Shown in pieces: positions 18,753 to 27,074 of a stretch of 64,000 bases of DNA (position 1 is its first letter; the number at the start of each line of letters is the position of its first letter). Source of the DNA: Crocinitomicaceae bacterium (lineage in GTDB: Bacteria; Bacteroidota; Bacteroidia; Flavobacteriales_G; Salibacteraceae); NCBI GenBank assembly GCA_002707155.1, contig PAME01000019.1, positions 62,001-126,000 on the forward strand. The letters are read 5' to 3'. The notes beneath the pieces were generated by a model, which was not told the DNA's origin, searched no databases, and saw only the letters and a program-made list of their open reading frames with translations. The position numbers and the translations under genes were made by a program.

Positions 18753-19790
18753 TTATGACTTCCAATTCAGTTGAGAGAACAGCTTGTTTTTTTTCGCAAA
18801 GAATTGCCAAACCATACTTTTAGGGAATATGCCCCTCAAATTTGGGTTGTTTTTCAATTTATTTACCTCAATTCTTTTTGAATACCACTTAGGGAAATAC
18901 CATACAAATTGAAAGTGAGCCTTACTAATTGCTGGAACGGTATTCCAGTTTCCATCAGCAGCCATTTTTAATAAAGTCAAAAGGTCCATACAAAAACGAA
19001 GTGGAATTTTCCATAACCCTTCATAAGGAGGGAGGTTTTTAAGCATCATGATTAGGTTGTTTCGATGATTGCGAAACACCTTCATAGGGCTACCATATTT
19101 TATAATAAACCCGCCCATGTGATACACTACAGATTTTGGTTGAAACATGATTTTATAGCCCATATTTTTTAGGCGCCAGCAAAGATCAATTTCCTCCATA
19201 TGCGCAAAAAAATCATTATCAAGTCCACCTGCCTCATGGTACAAGTCCGCTCTAATAAAAAGACAAGCACCAGAAGCCCAAAAAATTTCTTGAACGGTAT
19301 CGTATTGTCCGTGGTCTTCTTCCACCACGTTTACCATTCGACCCCTGCAAAAAGGATAGCCAAGATAATCAATATAGCCACCCGCGGCTCCAGCGTACTC
19401 AAATTCCTTGCGCCTATCCCAACTCATTATTTTTGGTTGGCAAGCAGCAATAGTTTCGTCAGATTCTAAAAGGTCGATTGCAGGTTCTGTAAAACCAGCT
19501 GTAACCTCTATATCAGAACTTATGAGGCAATAATACTTCGCATCAATTTGGGCAAGGCTTTCAACATAACCGTTTGTAAAACCGTGATTTTCTTTAAGCG
19601 TAATTAAACGGACATCAGAATGCTCAGACTTGACGTATTCGCCTATGGCATCCGATGAAGCATTGTCTACAACAATAACTTGATAGTCTTTTTCTGCTGG
19701 AATACTATCCTTAATGAGGGGTAAGTATTTTACCACCAATTCTAAGCTGTTATAGCTCAACAGTACAATAGCAAGTTTGGGTTTTGACAT
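18753..19790 (-). CDS. Glycosyltransferase family 2
   Basis: The 345-residue cytosolic or membrane-associated GT-A enzyme begins LAIVLLSYNSLELVVKYLP and carries VIVVDNASSDA (nucleotide-sugar binding), a CLISSDIEV segment in the DxD position, WASGACLFIRADLYHEAGG and FFAHMEEIDLCWRLK. These match the rhamnosyltransferase-like GT2 group. The likely role is addition of a sugar to a surface polysaccharide or lipid-linked intermediate; donor and acceptor cannot be read. No polysaccharide cluster surrounds it. A promoter element lies just upstream at 19819-19826. Confidence 0.9.
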   Translation of the reverse strand: MSKPKLAIVLLSYNSLELVVKYLPLIKDSIPAEKDYQVIVVDNASSDAIGEYVKSEHSDVRLITLKENHGFTNGYVESLAQIDAKYYCLISSDIEVTAGFTEPAIDLLESDETIAACQPKIMSWDRRKEFEYAGAAGGYIDYLGYPFCRGRMVNVVEEDHGQYDTVQEIFWASGACLFIRADLYHEAGGLDNDFFAHMEEIDLCWRLKNMGYKIMFQPKSVVYHMGGFIIKYGSPMKVFRNHRNNLIMMLKNLPPYEGLWKIPLRFCMDLLTLLKMAADGNWNTVPAISKAHFQFVWYFPKWYSKRIEVNKLKNNPNLRGIFPKSMVWQFFAKKNKLFSQLNWKS

Positions 19791-19818
19791 TCGCTTTTAG
19801 CTCCTTAAAAAAAGGACG

Positions 19819-19826
19819 CAAATATA
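19819..19826 (-). promoter_or_regulatory. Putative -7 element of GT2 gene
   Basis: Minus-strand TATATTTG fits TAnnTTTG. The predicted transcription start near 19812 leaves a leader of about 20 bases before ATG 19790. Confidence 0.5.
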
Positions 19827-19880
19827 TTGGTTTACTAGAACGGTAAAATAAGATTATTAACAGCCATCGCTTTAGCTTTC

Positions 19881-21353
19881 CTATCGAGGGGTATCCCAGT
19901 ATTCTTTTGCCCTGCTGCCCGTTGAGTAACCAGGATCAACTTGATCAAGGTCGTATAATGAAGTATTTCTTTGTTGAAGCATCATTTCCCAACGCGGATT
20001 ATTTACTTCTGTAAAAATCGTGGAGTGCAATACTTCGTAATCATTTGTAACGTTGTCTTGCGACCAAAAAACGAATTTCCCATTGGTCTGATTATTAATT
20101 TGAAAATAATGCCAAATCTCGTAAGGGTATGAATTTGGTTCATTAGGCACTTCAACCCTAGAATTAGGCTTTCCATACTTTAAGTAAATAGTTCCTCGAT
20201 CAGTATTGTATCCTTTTCGTATGCGCGTTCCAAATTCAAGGTCAACTGCTTTTACGTTTTTCCAGTATTCTTCCCATTCTTGTTCAGGGTTTAACTCGTT
20301 TTTTTGAATCCAAAATGCATAGAAAAAACGTTTCATAACATCCAAACTCGTATCCACTTTTTCTTGGGTATAACTATCGATAAACCTACGCTCAGAATCG
20401 TCAGCTATAGGACGCAAGGAGGCTGTAAATTCCCGAATGGAATCTATGTTATTAATATTATCGACAAAGGTCGAAGCGGTTTGAATTGACGATAAATCAA
20501 CTTCAGCATTATCCGCGGTTACGTTGCTTCGTTGAAAGAATAAGCTTTTGTGTGCTAATAGTTTGTTGTTCCTGTCTCGCGCTTCAATTATCAAATCGTA
20601 ATTTCCTGACTTTAATTTTTCAATATTAAATTCTCGTAAGATTACATTCACAGGAGCCGCTTTTTGCCGCATATAGCCAACATACCCATTTAAGATTTGT
20701 GTGTTCTCGTGTTTAGCAATGTAGTACTTAATAAGGAATAGGTCGTCCTCGAGCAGCGATTCGGTTCCATAGACTTCAGCATAAAACTTGAGTTTCGTTT
20801 TTGGTTCTGGGTAAAAAGTAGAGAGGTAGGGAACTACAGTGAAACCACTCTTAGAAAGAACGGTCGTTTCTGTACTCTTAGAAAAGTTATCGACTAGTTC
20901 AATTTGCGAAAAACCGACTTCATCGGTTTTGAAATCTACTTTCAAGTCCGATTGAGAAATCACGGGTTTGTCGTCTGCATTCAGATCATTCATTTTCAAA
21001 ACCAGAACATAATCTCCATTTGGAATTGCAAATCGCTGTTGATCTAAAAAATTTGGTTTGGCAGTGTTGGTATCCGAAACAATCGGACTCAAAATAGCAA
21101 CTTTGTCGAACTGCACAATTTGCTCCCCTTTCTGAATAGTATAGGTTACTTCAATTTTTGCTTGAAACTGCCCCTCTTCATTTTTCGCGTAATTCGCGCT
21201 AAAACCGTTGATTAGAAGATAGGTTTCTACGTAAGGCCCTTGTCCAGGCGCCTGAAATAGGTTACTAGAGAACAATGCTTGTAACTGCTGGGCTCCAACT
21301 ACATTTGAATAAGCAATAGCTAGAAAAAGAATAAGGGAAAGCTTAAAATTCAA
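19881..21353 (-). CDS. GWxTD-domain exported protein
   Basis: Signal peptide at residues 1-21 (ending NVVGAQ), then a long beta-rich region (about 25-300), and a C-terminal region (about 330-490) with GYNTDRGTIYLKYGKPNSRV. This is the GWxTD-domain signature with Tyr in place of Trp, and the following YPYEIWHYFQINN also fits. The domain is widespread in Bacteroidota periplasmic proteins and has no assigned biochemical function. The start is TTG at 21353: an in-frame TAA lies six codons upstream with no ATG between, GGAG precedes the TTG, and the promoter element at 21369-21376 is at a sensible distance. Confidence 0.87.
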   Translation of the reverse strand: MNFKLSLILFLAIAYSNVVGAQQLQALFSSNLFQAPGQGPYVETYLLINGFSANYAKNEEGQFQAKIEVTYTIQKGEQIVQFDKVAILSPIVSDTNTAKPNFLDQQRFAIPNGDYVLVLKMNDLNADDKPVISQSDLKVDFKTDEVGFSQIELVDNFSKSTETTVLSKSGFTVVPYLSTFYPEPKTKLKFYAEVYGTESLLEDDLFLIKYYIAKHENTQILNGYVGYMRQKAAPVNVILREFNIEKLKSGNYDLIIEARDRNNKLLAHKSLFFQRSNVTADNAEVDLSSIQTASTFVDNINNIDSIREFTASLRPIADDSERRFIDSYTQEKVDTSLDVMKRFFYAFWIQKNELNPEQEWEEYWKNVKAVDLEFGTRIRKGYNTDRGTIYLKYGKPNSRVEVPNEPNSYPYEIWHYFQINNQTNGKFVFWSQDNVTNDYEVLHSTIFTEVNNPRWEMMLQQRNTSLYDLDQVDPGYSTGSRAKEYWDTPR

Positions 21354-21368
21354 TTCTCCAATTTTTTA

Positions 21369-21376
21369 CAAAGGTA
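21369..21376 (-). promoter_or_regulatory. Putative -7 element of GWxTD gene
   Basis: Minus-strand TACCTTTG matches TAnnTTTG and lies 16 bases before the TTG start at 21353, giving a leader of about ten bases. Confidence 0.45.
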
Positions 21377-21489
21377 CTAAAAAGTCTAATCTCTAAATTA
21401 TCTTTGAGCAAGTGGTCGCTTATGATATTTTAACCCATTTCGGCTCATATTTGTCGGACATCTAACCTTTCCTTAGCAAAGCGTTTATT

Positions 21490-21497
21490 TACATTTG
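21490..21497 (+). promoter_or_regulatory. Putative -7 element of thioredoxin gene
   Basis: TACATTTG matches TAnnTTTG exactly, 39 bases before the thioredoxin ATG. No strong -33 TTTG is seen. Confidence 0.5.
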
Positions 21498-21535
21498 TAC
21501 AAGTATATTAGGAATTAACTTTAAGATTAAAAGAT

Positions 21536-21856
21536 ATGGCATTAGAATTTACAGATGCAAATTTTCAAGCCGAGGCGCTTGATTCTGAAAAAGCGGTAAT
21601 TGTTGATTTTTGGGCAGAATGGTGTGGACCGTGCAAAATGGTAGGACCTGTTGTTGAACAAATTGCAAAAGATTACGACGGAAAAGCGGTGGTTGGAAAA
21701 CTTAATGTTGACCAAAACCCAGAAACAGCAATGAAATACGGAATACGTTCTATTCCAACGATTCTTTTTCTAAAAGGTGGAGAAATTGTTGACCGACAAG
21801 TTGGTACGGTTTCAAGAGACGTATTGATAAAGAAGTTAGAGGCTCAAATGGCGTAA
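21536..21856 (+). CDS. trxA: Thioredoxin
   Basis: The 106-residue cytosolic protein has the complete thioredoxin fold: FTDANFQAEAL, active site FWAEWCGPCKM (WCGPC, Cys about 32 and 35), the cis-proline region IRSIPTILFLKGG and a C-terminal helix. It reduces protein disulfides with electrons from thioredoxin reductase. There is no signal peptide and the length is standard, so this is the general cytosolic thioredoxin rather than a ResA/TlpA type. It is monocistronic, with its own promoter element and a strong intrinsic terminator immediately downstream. Confidence 0.97.
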   Translation: MALEFTDANFQAEALDSEKAVIVDFWAEWCGPCKMVGPVVEQIAKDYDGKAVVGKLNVDQNPETAMKYGIRSIPTILFLKGGEIVDRQVGTVSRDVLIKKLEAQMA

Positions 21857-21876
21857 TTTCAAATTTGAAAAGACTT

Positions 21877-21908
21877 AAAAGTCCGACAGTTTTGTCGGAC
21901 TTTTTTTT
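21877..21908 (+). terminator. Intrinsic terminator after trxA
   Basis: A perfect 12-bp stem: left arm 21877-21888 (AAAAGTCCGACA), loop GTTT, right arm 21893-21904 (TGTCGGACTTTT), running into eight Ts. This is a textbook Rho-independent terminator and separates trxA from the DUF58 gene. Confidence 0.9.
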
Positions 21909-21923
21909 GCTAAAATTGTAAGA

Positions 21924-22856
21924 ATGCCAATAAATCAGAATTTATCGAGACAATACAGTGGCCTTGAACTTTTCGCTAAAGGAGTAGTGGAAGGTTTTTT
22001 GACGGGGTTGCACCGGTCACCGTATCATGGTTTTTCGGTAGAATTTTCTGAGCACAGATCATACAATTCGGGTGAGAGCACCAAAAATGTGGATTGGAAA
22101 CTCTATGGTAAGACCGACCGCCTTTATGTCAAAAAATACGAGGAAGAAACTAATCTGAGATGTCAGTTGGTTATTGACAACAGCTCAAGTATGTATTTTC
22201 CAGTTGATGGAGGAAATAGAGCAGTAGGGCAAAGGAATAAGATGGATTTTTCTATTCATGCTGCAGCTGCTTTTATGCAGTTGCTTAAGACGCAGCGCGA
22301 TGCTTCTGGGCTCAGTATTTACAACGAGAAGCTAGAGCTGCATTTACCAGCAAAAGTAGCCAATAGCCATTTGCAGTTAATGACTCAAAAATTGGATGAG
22401 CTGATCGATAGTAAACCAACGATAGCTAAAAGCACCAATACCGTTCAGGCATTGCATGAAATTGCAGAAAAGATTCCAAGGAGATCCTTGGTAATTCTTT
22501 TTTCGGATTTTTTTGATGGAAGTAAAGGAACGGAAGAGTTATTTCTGGCGTTGCAACACCTTAGGCATAACCATCACGAAATCATAATATTTAACGTTAC
22601 CGACAAGCAGTTTGAATATGATTTAGCGTTTGAAAATCGACCACATACATTCGTAGATATGGAAACCGGCGAAAAAGTAAACTTAAACCCCAGTCAATTA
22701 AAAACGCATTACCAGAAAGCAACTCAGGCGTTTGAAAAGGAATTAAAAATTCGTTGCGGTCAATTTCAAATTGATTACAACCTTATTGATATTCAAGAGG
22801 GCTTTTCTCCATTATTTTTGGCTTACTTGGCCAAAAGAGCGAGAATGATTAGATAG
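21924..22856 (+). CDS. DUF58-domain protein
   Basis: The 310-residue soluble protein shows the DUF58 core: HRSPYHGFSVEFSEHRSYNSG, DVDW-like VDWKLYGKTDRLYVKKYEEE, and a von Willebrand A-type fold with a MIDAS-like DNSSSM (about residues 88-93). DUF58 proteins usually sit beside a MoxR-type AAA+ ATPase and act in maturation of surface or metal-dependent complexes. Here no MoxR gene is adjacent, which is less common. The start is ATG 15 bases after the trxA terminator T-run, so the promoter must be inside or overlap the terminator region, or transcription reads through. Confidence 0.88.
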   Translation: MPINQNLSRQYSGLELFAKGVVEGFLTGLHRSPYHGFSVEFSEHRSYNSGESTKNVDWKLYGKTDRLYVKKYEEETNLRCQLVIDNSSSMYFPVDGGNRAVGQRNKMDFSIHAAAAFMQLLKTQRDASGLSIYNEKLELHLPAKVANSHLQLMTQKLDELIDSKPTIAKSTNTVQALHEIAEKIPRRSLVILFSDFFDGSKGTEELFLALQHLRHNHHEIIIFNVTDKQFEYDLAFENRPHTFVDMETGEKVNLNPSQLKTHYQKATQAFEKELKIRCGQFQIDYNLIDIQEGFSPLFLAYLAKRARMIR

Positions 22857-23061
22857 AACTGTGGTCTTGATTCTGAGATTTGGTCATGTGTCGAACTTCT
22901 TAAATAAAACCACGCATAAACTTAAATCCGCCAATAAGAGCCAGTAATTAAATTTTGCCTCGATTTAATTCGCTTTTAAGAAAATCAAGATTCTTTCAAA
23001 GAAAACAGTAGGAACAATCTAATGAAAGATTAATCCAGAGATTGTATTACGCTAAAGGTTT

Positions 23062-23181
23062 TTACCCGAAAATTAAAATAGAAGCAATGAAAGCCAAAAC
23101 AGCAATAATGTATACTACGCTAAAATTAACTGCTCCACCATCTTCGTAAGGTGCATCTGGGTAATGATCGTCTTGAGACAT
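23062..23181 (-). CDS. 39-residue single-pass membrane protein
   Basis: A short gene in an otherwise empty stretch (22857-23265). ATG at 23181-23179 opens 39 codons: a polar acidic N-terminus (MSQDDHYPDAPYEDGGAVNF) followed by one hydrophobic helix (about 19-38) and a TAA. The sharp split between charged head and membrane helix, and clean boundaries, favour a real small protein. The composition resembles accessory subunits of membrane complexes, but I recognise no family. The bases on either side (22857-23061 and 23182-23265) show nothing else. Confidence 0.6.
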   Translation of the reverse strand: MSQDDHYPDAPYEDGGAVNFSVVYIIAVLAFIASILIFG

Positions 23182-23265
23182 ATTTTTCAATTTTTATAGA
23201 CTGCTAAATTAAGCAACTAAAGTTTTGTAGAACAGATATTCCGCCAACAATTTCAAAATAAATCA

Positions 23266-24412
23266 TCAACGCTTTGTGAATAAAAGGTAAAGCTTATAGA
23301 CTAAAAATACTACACAAAATATTGTGCCGAGATAGATAAGTACTCTTAGTAATTTGGTAAGCCGAGCATCGATGCTCGCATTTTTTTCTTGTACCAAGGT
23401 ATCCACCAACGGCTTGCCTTTTTGACCTTGGCTTTCCAACTGCCTGGCATAAAGTAATGCTTTTTCTTGTCTCAATTCATTACTATCACTCCAGGTTTTA
23501 TATGCTTCGAAATATCGATAAGCTTCTTTATCATTATTTTTTTTCGTGTAAATCTTACTCAGCAAATTAGAGTTTTTCATTAAGTAATTCACTGAATGTA
23601 ATTCTTGTGCTAATCTGTAACTCGATAGTGCATATGATAATGCTTTAGAAATCTCCCCCAATTCGTAATTGACATTACCAATATTGAATCGCGTGATGCA
23701 TTCTCCCATAGCTTCTCCCAATTGCTTGTCAATACTCAGGGAAGCTTGGTAATATTTCAGCGCTAATGTGTGATCCTTTAAAACAGAATGTAAATACCCT
23801 AAATTATTATAATCCGTTGAAATACGCCCTGTATCCATTGAAATAGAGTCTAAATAGAGTGCTTTTATAAAGTAATTTCTACAAAGGTTATACTCGCCAA
23901 GATCTGCGTAGGTATTACCAATATTGGTATAACCATTAGATATACCGAGTGTATCTTTACTTTTGGAAAGAATATCTAAAGCCTTAAAACTATACTCTAG
24001 GCTTAAGTCGGGTTTGTCTAAATATTCAAATACTACAGCCAAATTGCCATATGTAGCAGCAATGTTTTTTTGACTCTCAATTTCTTTATAAATAGTTAAG
24101 TGCTTTGTTGTAATTCTCAATAGCTTCATCAAACAATTCAGATTCAAGTGCAAAGTTGCCTACATGATTGTATACTTTCCCCTTTAACTCCTGCGGAGTC
24201 CAGCTATCTATTTTTTGGTAGGCTTCCATACTTTTGTTATAAGCCTTTAGATTTAACCCACTTTGGTAGTACACGAAACTTTCAGCGAGTATGGTCACAA
24301 TTTTGATAGAATCAAGGTTGACAGGCGCTTGGGCACGCGCACTCAAAAAAGATGGGTTGAAAACGGTAACCAAACAACTAATAATGAGTACACTTTTTGA
24401 TATAAAGCCCAT
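23266..24412 (-). pseudogene. TPR-repeat exported membrane protein, frameshifted
   Basis: Two overlapping frames make one protein. The 5' piece (ATG 24412) has a signal peptide and starts the TPR array, ending NKALNYL at a TAA (24088-24086). The 3' piece continues in another frame with IYKEIESQKNIAATYGNLAV and about five more TPRs, then ends in one membrane helix (LIYLGTIFCVVFLVYKLYLL). Removing one base in the GTTAAG at 24095-24100 gives a seamless NKALTIYKEIES. Proteins of this layout in Bacteroidota usually carry a kinase or HTH module after the helix; here it stops four residues later. So the gene has either a real 1-base insertion or a sequencing error. No long homopolymer is at the break. 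Confidence 0.8.
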
Positions 24413-24507
24413 AAGTAGCAAGATAATAGTTTTCAGAAAAACACTTGTGAATAAAAGGAATTATTTGGCGTGAAAGTTCGAATCGAACGGTATTAATTTG
24501 TAAACTG

Positions 24508-25218
24508 GTGAAGATATTATCTCTCATATTATGTATGTTTTTGCAGTTGTTGCTTATAGCGCAGTCTAAAACGGATAAACTGGATTACAACAACCTTAAT
24601 AATAAGTACTTAGAGTACTTGGTTAAGCAAAAAATCGACAAATTTAGAACCGAAAAGGGCTTATTGCCTTTGCTAAGCGATTCTCTGTTGTTGCTTCCAG
24701 CGTGTGACCACACTGATTTTATGAAGTTGAATAATGAGCTGACTCATTTTCAGAAAAGAGGAGCAAAGCACACTCCTCAGAGGAGAATTGAGTTTTACGA
24801 AATAAATGGTGTATTGGCTGGTGAAAATGTCGAATATTTACCCATAAATACTTTGCTAAAGGTGGACTACCAAAAACAAGTAGTTGCCATTAAAACCTAT
24901 GAAGACTTAGCCAATGCAGTAGCGCTAGGCTGGAGACATTCTAAACCTCATTATGCCAATATTCTTACCGAAGAATACACCATTACAGCGCTTTGTATTA
25001 AAGTGGATACGAAAAAAAATCTACTGTGGGCAACACAGTTGTTTGGGCAAATTACAGGTAAACATGCTTTGACAAAAACGAACTCTAGTTTTCCGTTTGA
25101 AACCTTTGGCCCTGACCAAAAAAAAAGACTAAAAAACTTAAACCATTACAAGAGCAAATCCGATATTCTTACAGGCTTAAAAGGCCTGATGACTTCTCAG
25201 ATTGTCCTAGAGAACTGA
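24508..25218 (+). CDS. CAP/SCP-superfamily exported protein (N-terminal part of a longer gene)
   Basis: The start is GTG at 24508, giving a signal peptide of about 19 residues (ending LLLIAQS). Residues about 30-180 resemble the CAP (SCP/PR-1) domain: LLPACDHTDFM, GVLAGENVEYL, ALGWRHSKPHYANIL and LLWATQLFG, including His and Glu residues typical of the cavity. Bacterial CAP proteins are secreted or envelope proteins of mostly unknown biochemical role. After an A9 run at 25118-25126 this frame runs only about 30 residues to a stop, while the -1 frame stays open into the next gene. The native product is probably a fusion of about 855 residues with the OmpA-like protein. Confidence 0.75.
   Translation: MKILSLILCMFLQLLLIAQSKTDKLDYNNLNNKYLEYLVKQKIDKFRTEKGLLPLLSDSLLLLPACDHTDFMKLNNELTHFQKRGAKHTPQRRIEFYEINGVLAGENVEYLPINTLLKVDYQKQVVAIKTYEDLANAVALGWRHSKPHYANILTEEYTITALCIKVDTKKNLLWATQLFGQITGKHALTKTNSSFPFETFGPDQKKRLKNLNHYKSKSDILTGLKGLMTSQIVLEN
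25118..25126 (+). other. A9 run at frame break (possible slippage site)
   Basis: Nine consecutive A residues follow GACC within the CAP gene. Reading shifts from the CAP frame to the -1 frame here; the -1 frame is then open without stops to 27074 (…KPLQEQIRYSYRL…DFSDCPRELNNKLDL…). Runs of A9 or more are known hot spots for polymerase slippage, for -1 ribosomal shifting and for sequencing errors. Confidence 0.6.
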
Positions 25219-25271
25219 ACAACAAACTTGACCTTTCTAATTTAAAGCTGCAAGTAACTAGGGATAAAGTA

Positions 25272-27074
25272 ATGCTTTGTGTGTATGACTTGAATAAAAT
25301 AAAGCGGTTATTTAGTGGAAGTAAAGATGGGCTAGCAGTTGAATTAATAAGCTTTAATGATGCCTTTGGCTGTTCAAATTATGTGGAACGGCCCAATAGA
25401 AGAAACGAACTGAGTCAGCTCGATGGTCTATTATTAAAACCGGTTTACAGGAATGCTATTCATAAGCAGGTTGCTCAGTTAGAGGAAGAAAACCGACAGC
25501 GAAAAAAAGAAAGGGGAGTGCAGCGGTGCAATTATATTGACCTGGGGGAAACCCCTGCCTCTATGTCGGGTAAGCCAATGGATGCCCGATTGTATTACGT
25601 GAAAAATAAAAATTTATGTACTGAAATTCAGTTTTTTGGGTATTGCGGAGAACCCTTACAATTTAAACCAAAGGATCTTTCGATTCGGTTCGATTTACCC
25701 AAAAGCGAATATGTTCCCAAAGCAGATACTTTCGCAATTGACATTTCCATAGGCTTTGAGAAGTCTTCTAGTCAAATTAAAAGCTCCGAAATTGATTCTT
25801 TAATCGAGCAGATAAAAGGAAAAGAATTGGAGGTGAAGAGCGTTAAAATTGAGGCCTTTGCAAGTATCGAAGGAACGGAAGAAAACAATCAATCTATTTT
25901 TGAAAACAGAACTAAGGAGCTAATTCTTCGCCTTAAAGAATTTCAACAAAGAGAAATTGTGTGGTCTGTAAACGCTACAGAAAATTGGTCTCTGTTTTAC
26001 GATCAAATTATTGGAACAGATTGGTTTTACCTTAACTCTTTATCCAGGTCTAAAGTAAGAGCTGCAGTAAACAATCCTGAGAATCAAGCGGAATTGGAGC
26101 CCTTATTTTCAGCGCAAAGAACAGCTGAAATACATATTGTGGTGCTTCCGGAACTCAATGATAAATGGAAGTTTACACTCGCCCAAAGCGAATGGAATAG
26201 CCTCATTACTGCTACTAATTTTCAATCGGTGAGTGAAGAAACGGCAAAGGCATTGGAAGATTTGCAAAATTTCTTTTACTCTAACTTTGATAAGCTTTCA
26301 GATCAAAAGAAAGAATGGATTTCGTCTATTTATGTTCCAGGGTATTCCAATAAAATTAGCCTTTTGCGCTACCGCCAGCTTATGTTTCAAATTAAGAGAA
26401 ATGGGATTAGTGACCCTATTGAAACGGTTGAATTACTGAAGAAGTTGAACCGAGATATTCAGAGCAATGAAGCAGATTACAATACCAAATCGATTATTGC
26501 TTCAAACGCAGAGCTGTTCGATGAAAAGACAAAAATACCACTGATAAAGTCACTAATGAAACAAGCTGAACAGGATGGAATTATTGGTACTACATATGAA
26601 GAACTGGAGCTTTGGTATCATATTGAAATGGCAAATTTGGTTTTTGGGTCCCAAAATAAAAAGGGAAGAGACAAAGCAGACCCATCGCTAGAGTTTATTC
26701 GAGAGTTCTACATCACGCCTTTATCTGGAACAAAAGACTCCATTGATTTGGCAGAATTTTTTATCCTTTTTGATAAGCAAGATTGGGCCGTCCAGTTGCT
26801 TAAACCCATTGCCTATGACTCTTTACCCAATGCCTACAAAAAAACGGCTTTAGATCTTTATCTTCGAAATTGCTTGGATGTCGACTTGGAAGGAAGAAAT
26901 ACAGAAATGCAACTTACCGTGCTGAACGCCTATGAAACATTAGGGCAAAGAAAATGGTGCCGTTTATTTTTTACTCCTTGCGCAGTAAATTATAATGTTT
27001 TTGAATACCCAATGCTAAGATCCTTGTACTGCGAGGCTTGCAAAGAGTTCATTACAACCGTTGCTGAAGAATAG
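25272..27074 (+). CDS. OmpA-like domain protein (C-terminal part of CAP fusion)
   Basis: The annotated ATG is probably internal: the same frame is open and protein-like back to 25116, just after the A9 run in the CAP gene. Residues about 145-265 resemble an OmpA-like peptidoglycan-binding domain (FAIDISIGFEKSSSQIKSSE, VKSVKIEAFASIEGTEENNQ, FENRTKELILRL), with helical regions before and after. There is no signal peptide of its own, which fits an export signal supplied by the upstream CAP part. Cysteines near the end (WCRLFFTPCAV, LYCEACKEF) could form disulfides. It overlaps the convergent PhoD-like gene by 23 bases. Together the parts would make an envelope protein anchored to peptidoglycan with a CAP head. 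Confidence 0.7.
   Translation: MLCVYDLNKIKRLFSGSKDGLAVELISFNDAFGCSNYVERPNRRNELSQLDGLLLKPVYRNAIHKQVAQLEEENRQRKKERGVQRCNYIDLGETPASMSGKPMDARLYYVKNKNLCTEIQFFGYCGEPLQFKPKDLSIRFDLPKSEYVPKADTFAIDISIGFEKSSSQIKSSEIDSLIEQIKGKELEVKSVKIEAFASIEGTEENNQSIFENRTKELILRLKEFQQREIVWSVNATENWSLFYDQIIGTDWFYLNSLSRSKVRAAVNNPENQAELEPLFSAQRTAEIHIVVLPELNDKWKFTLAQSEWNSLITATNFQSVSEETAKALEDLQNFFYSNFDKLSDQKKEWISSIYVPGYSNKISLLRYRQLMFQIKRNGISDPIETVELLKKLNRDIQSNEADYNTKSIIASNAELFDEKTKIPLIKSLMKQAEQDGIIGTTYEELELWYHIEMANLVFGSQNKKGRDKADPSLEFIREFYITPLSGTKDSIDLAEFFILFDKQDWAVQLLKPIAYDSLPNAYKKTALDLYLRNCLDVDLEGRNTEMQLTVLNAYETLGQRKWCRLFFTPCAVNYNVFEYPMLRSLYCEACKEFITTVAEE

Noticed and set aside
24476..24484. GTTCGAATC resembling a tRNA T-loop
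   Set aside because: No acceptor stem, D-arm or anticodon arm can be formed from the surrounding 80 bases on either strand.
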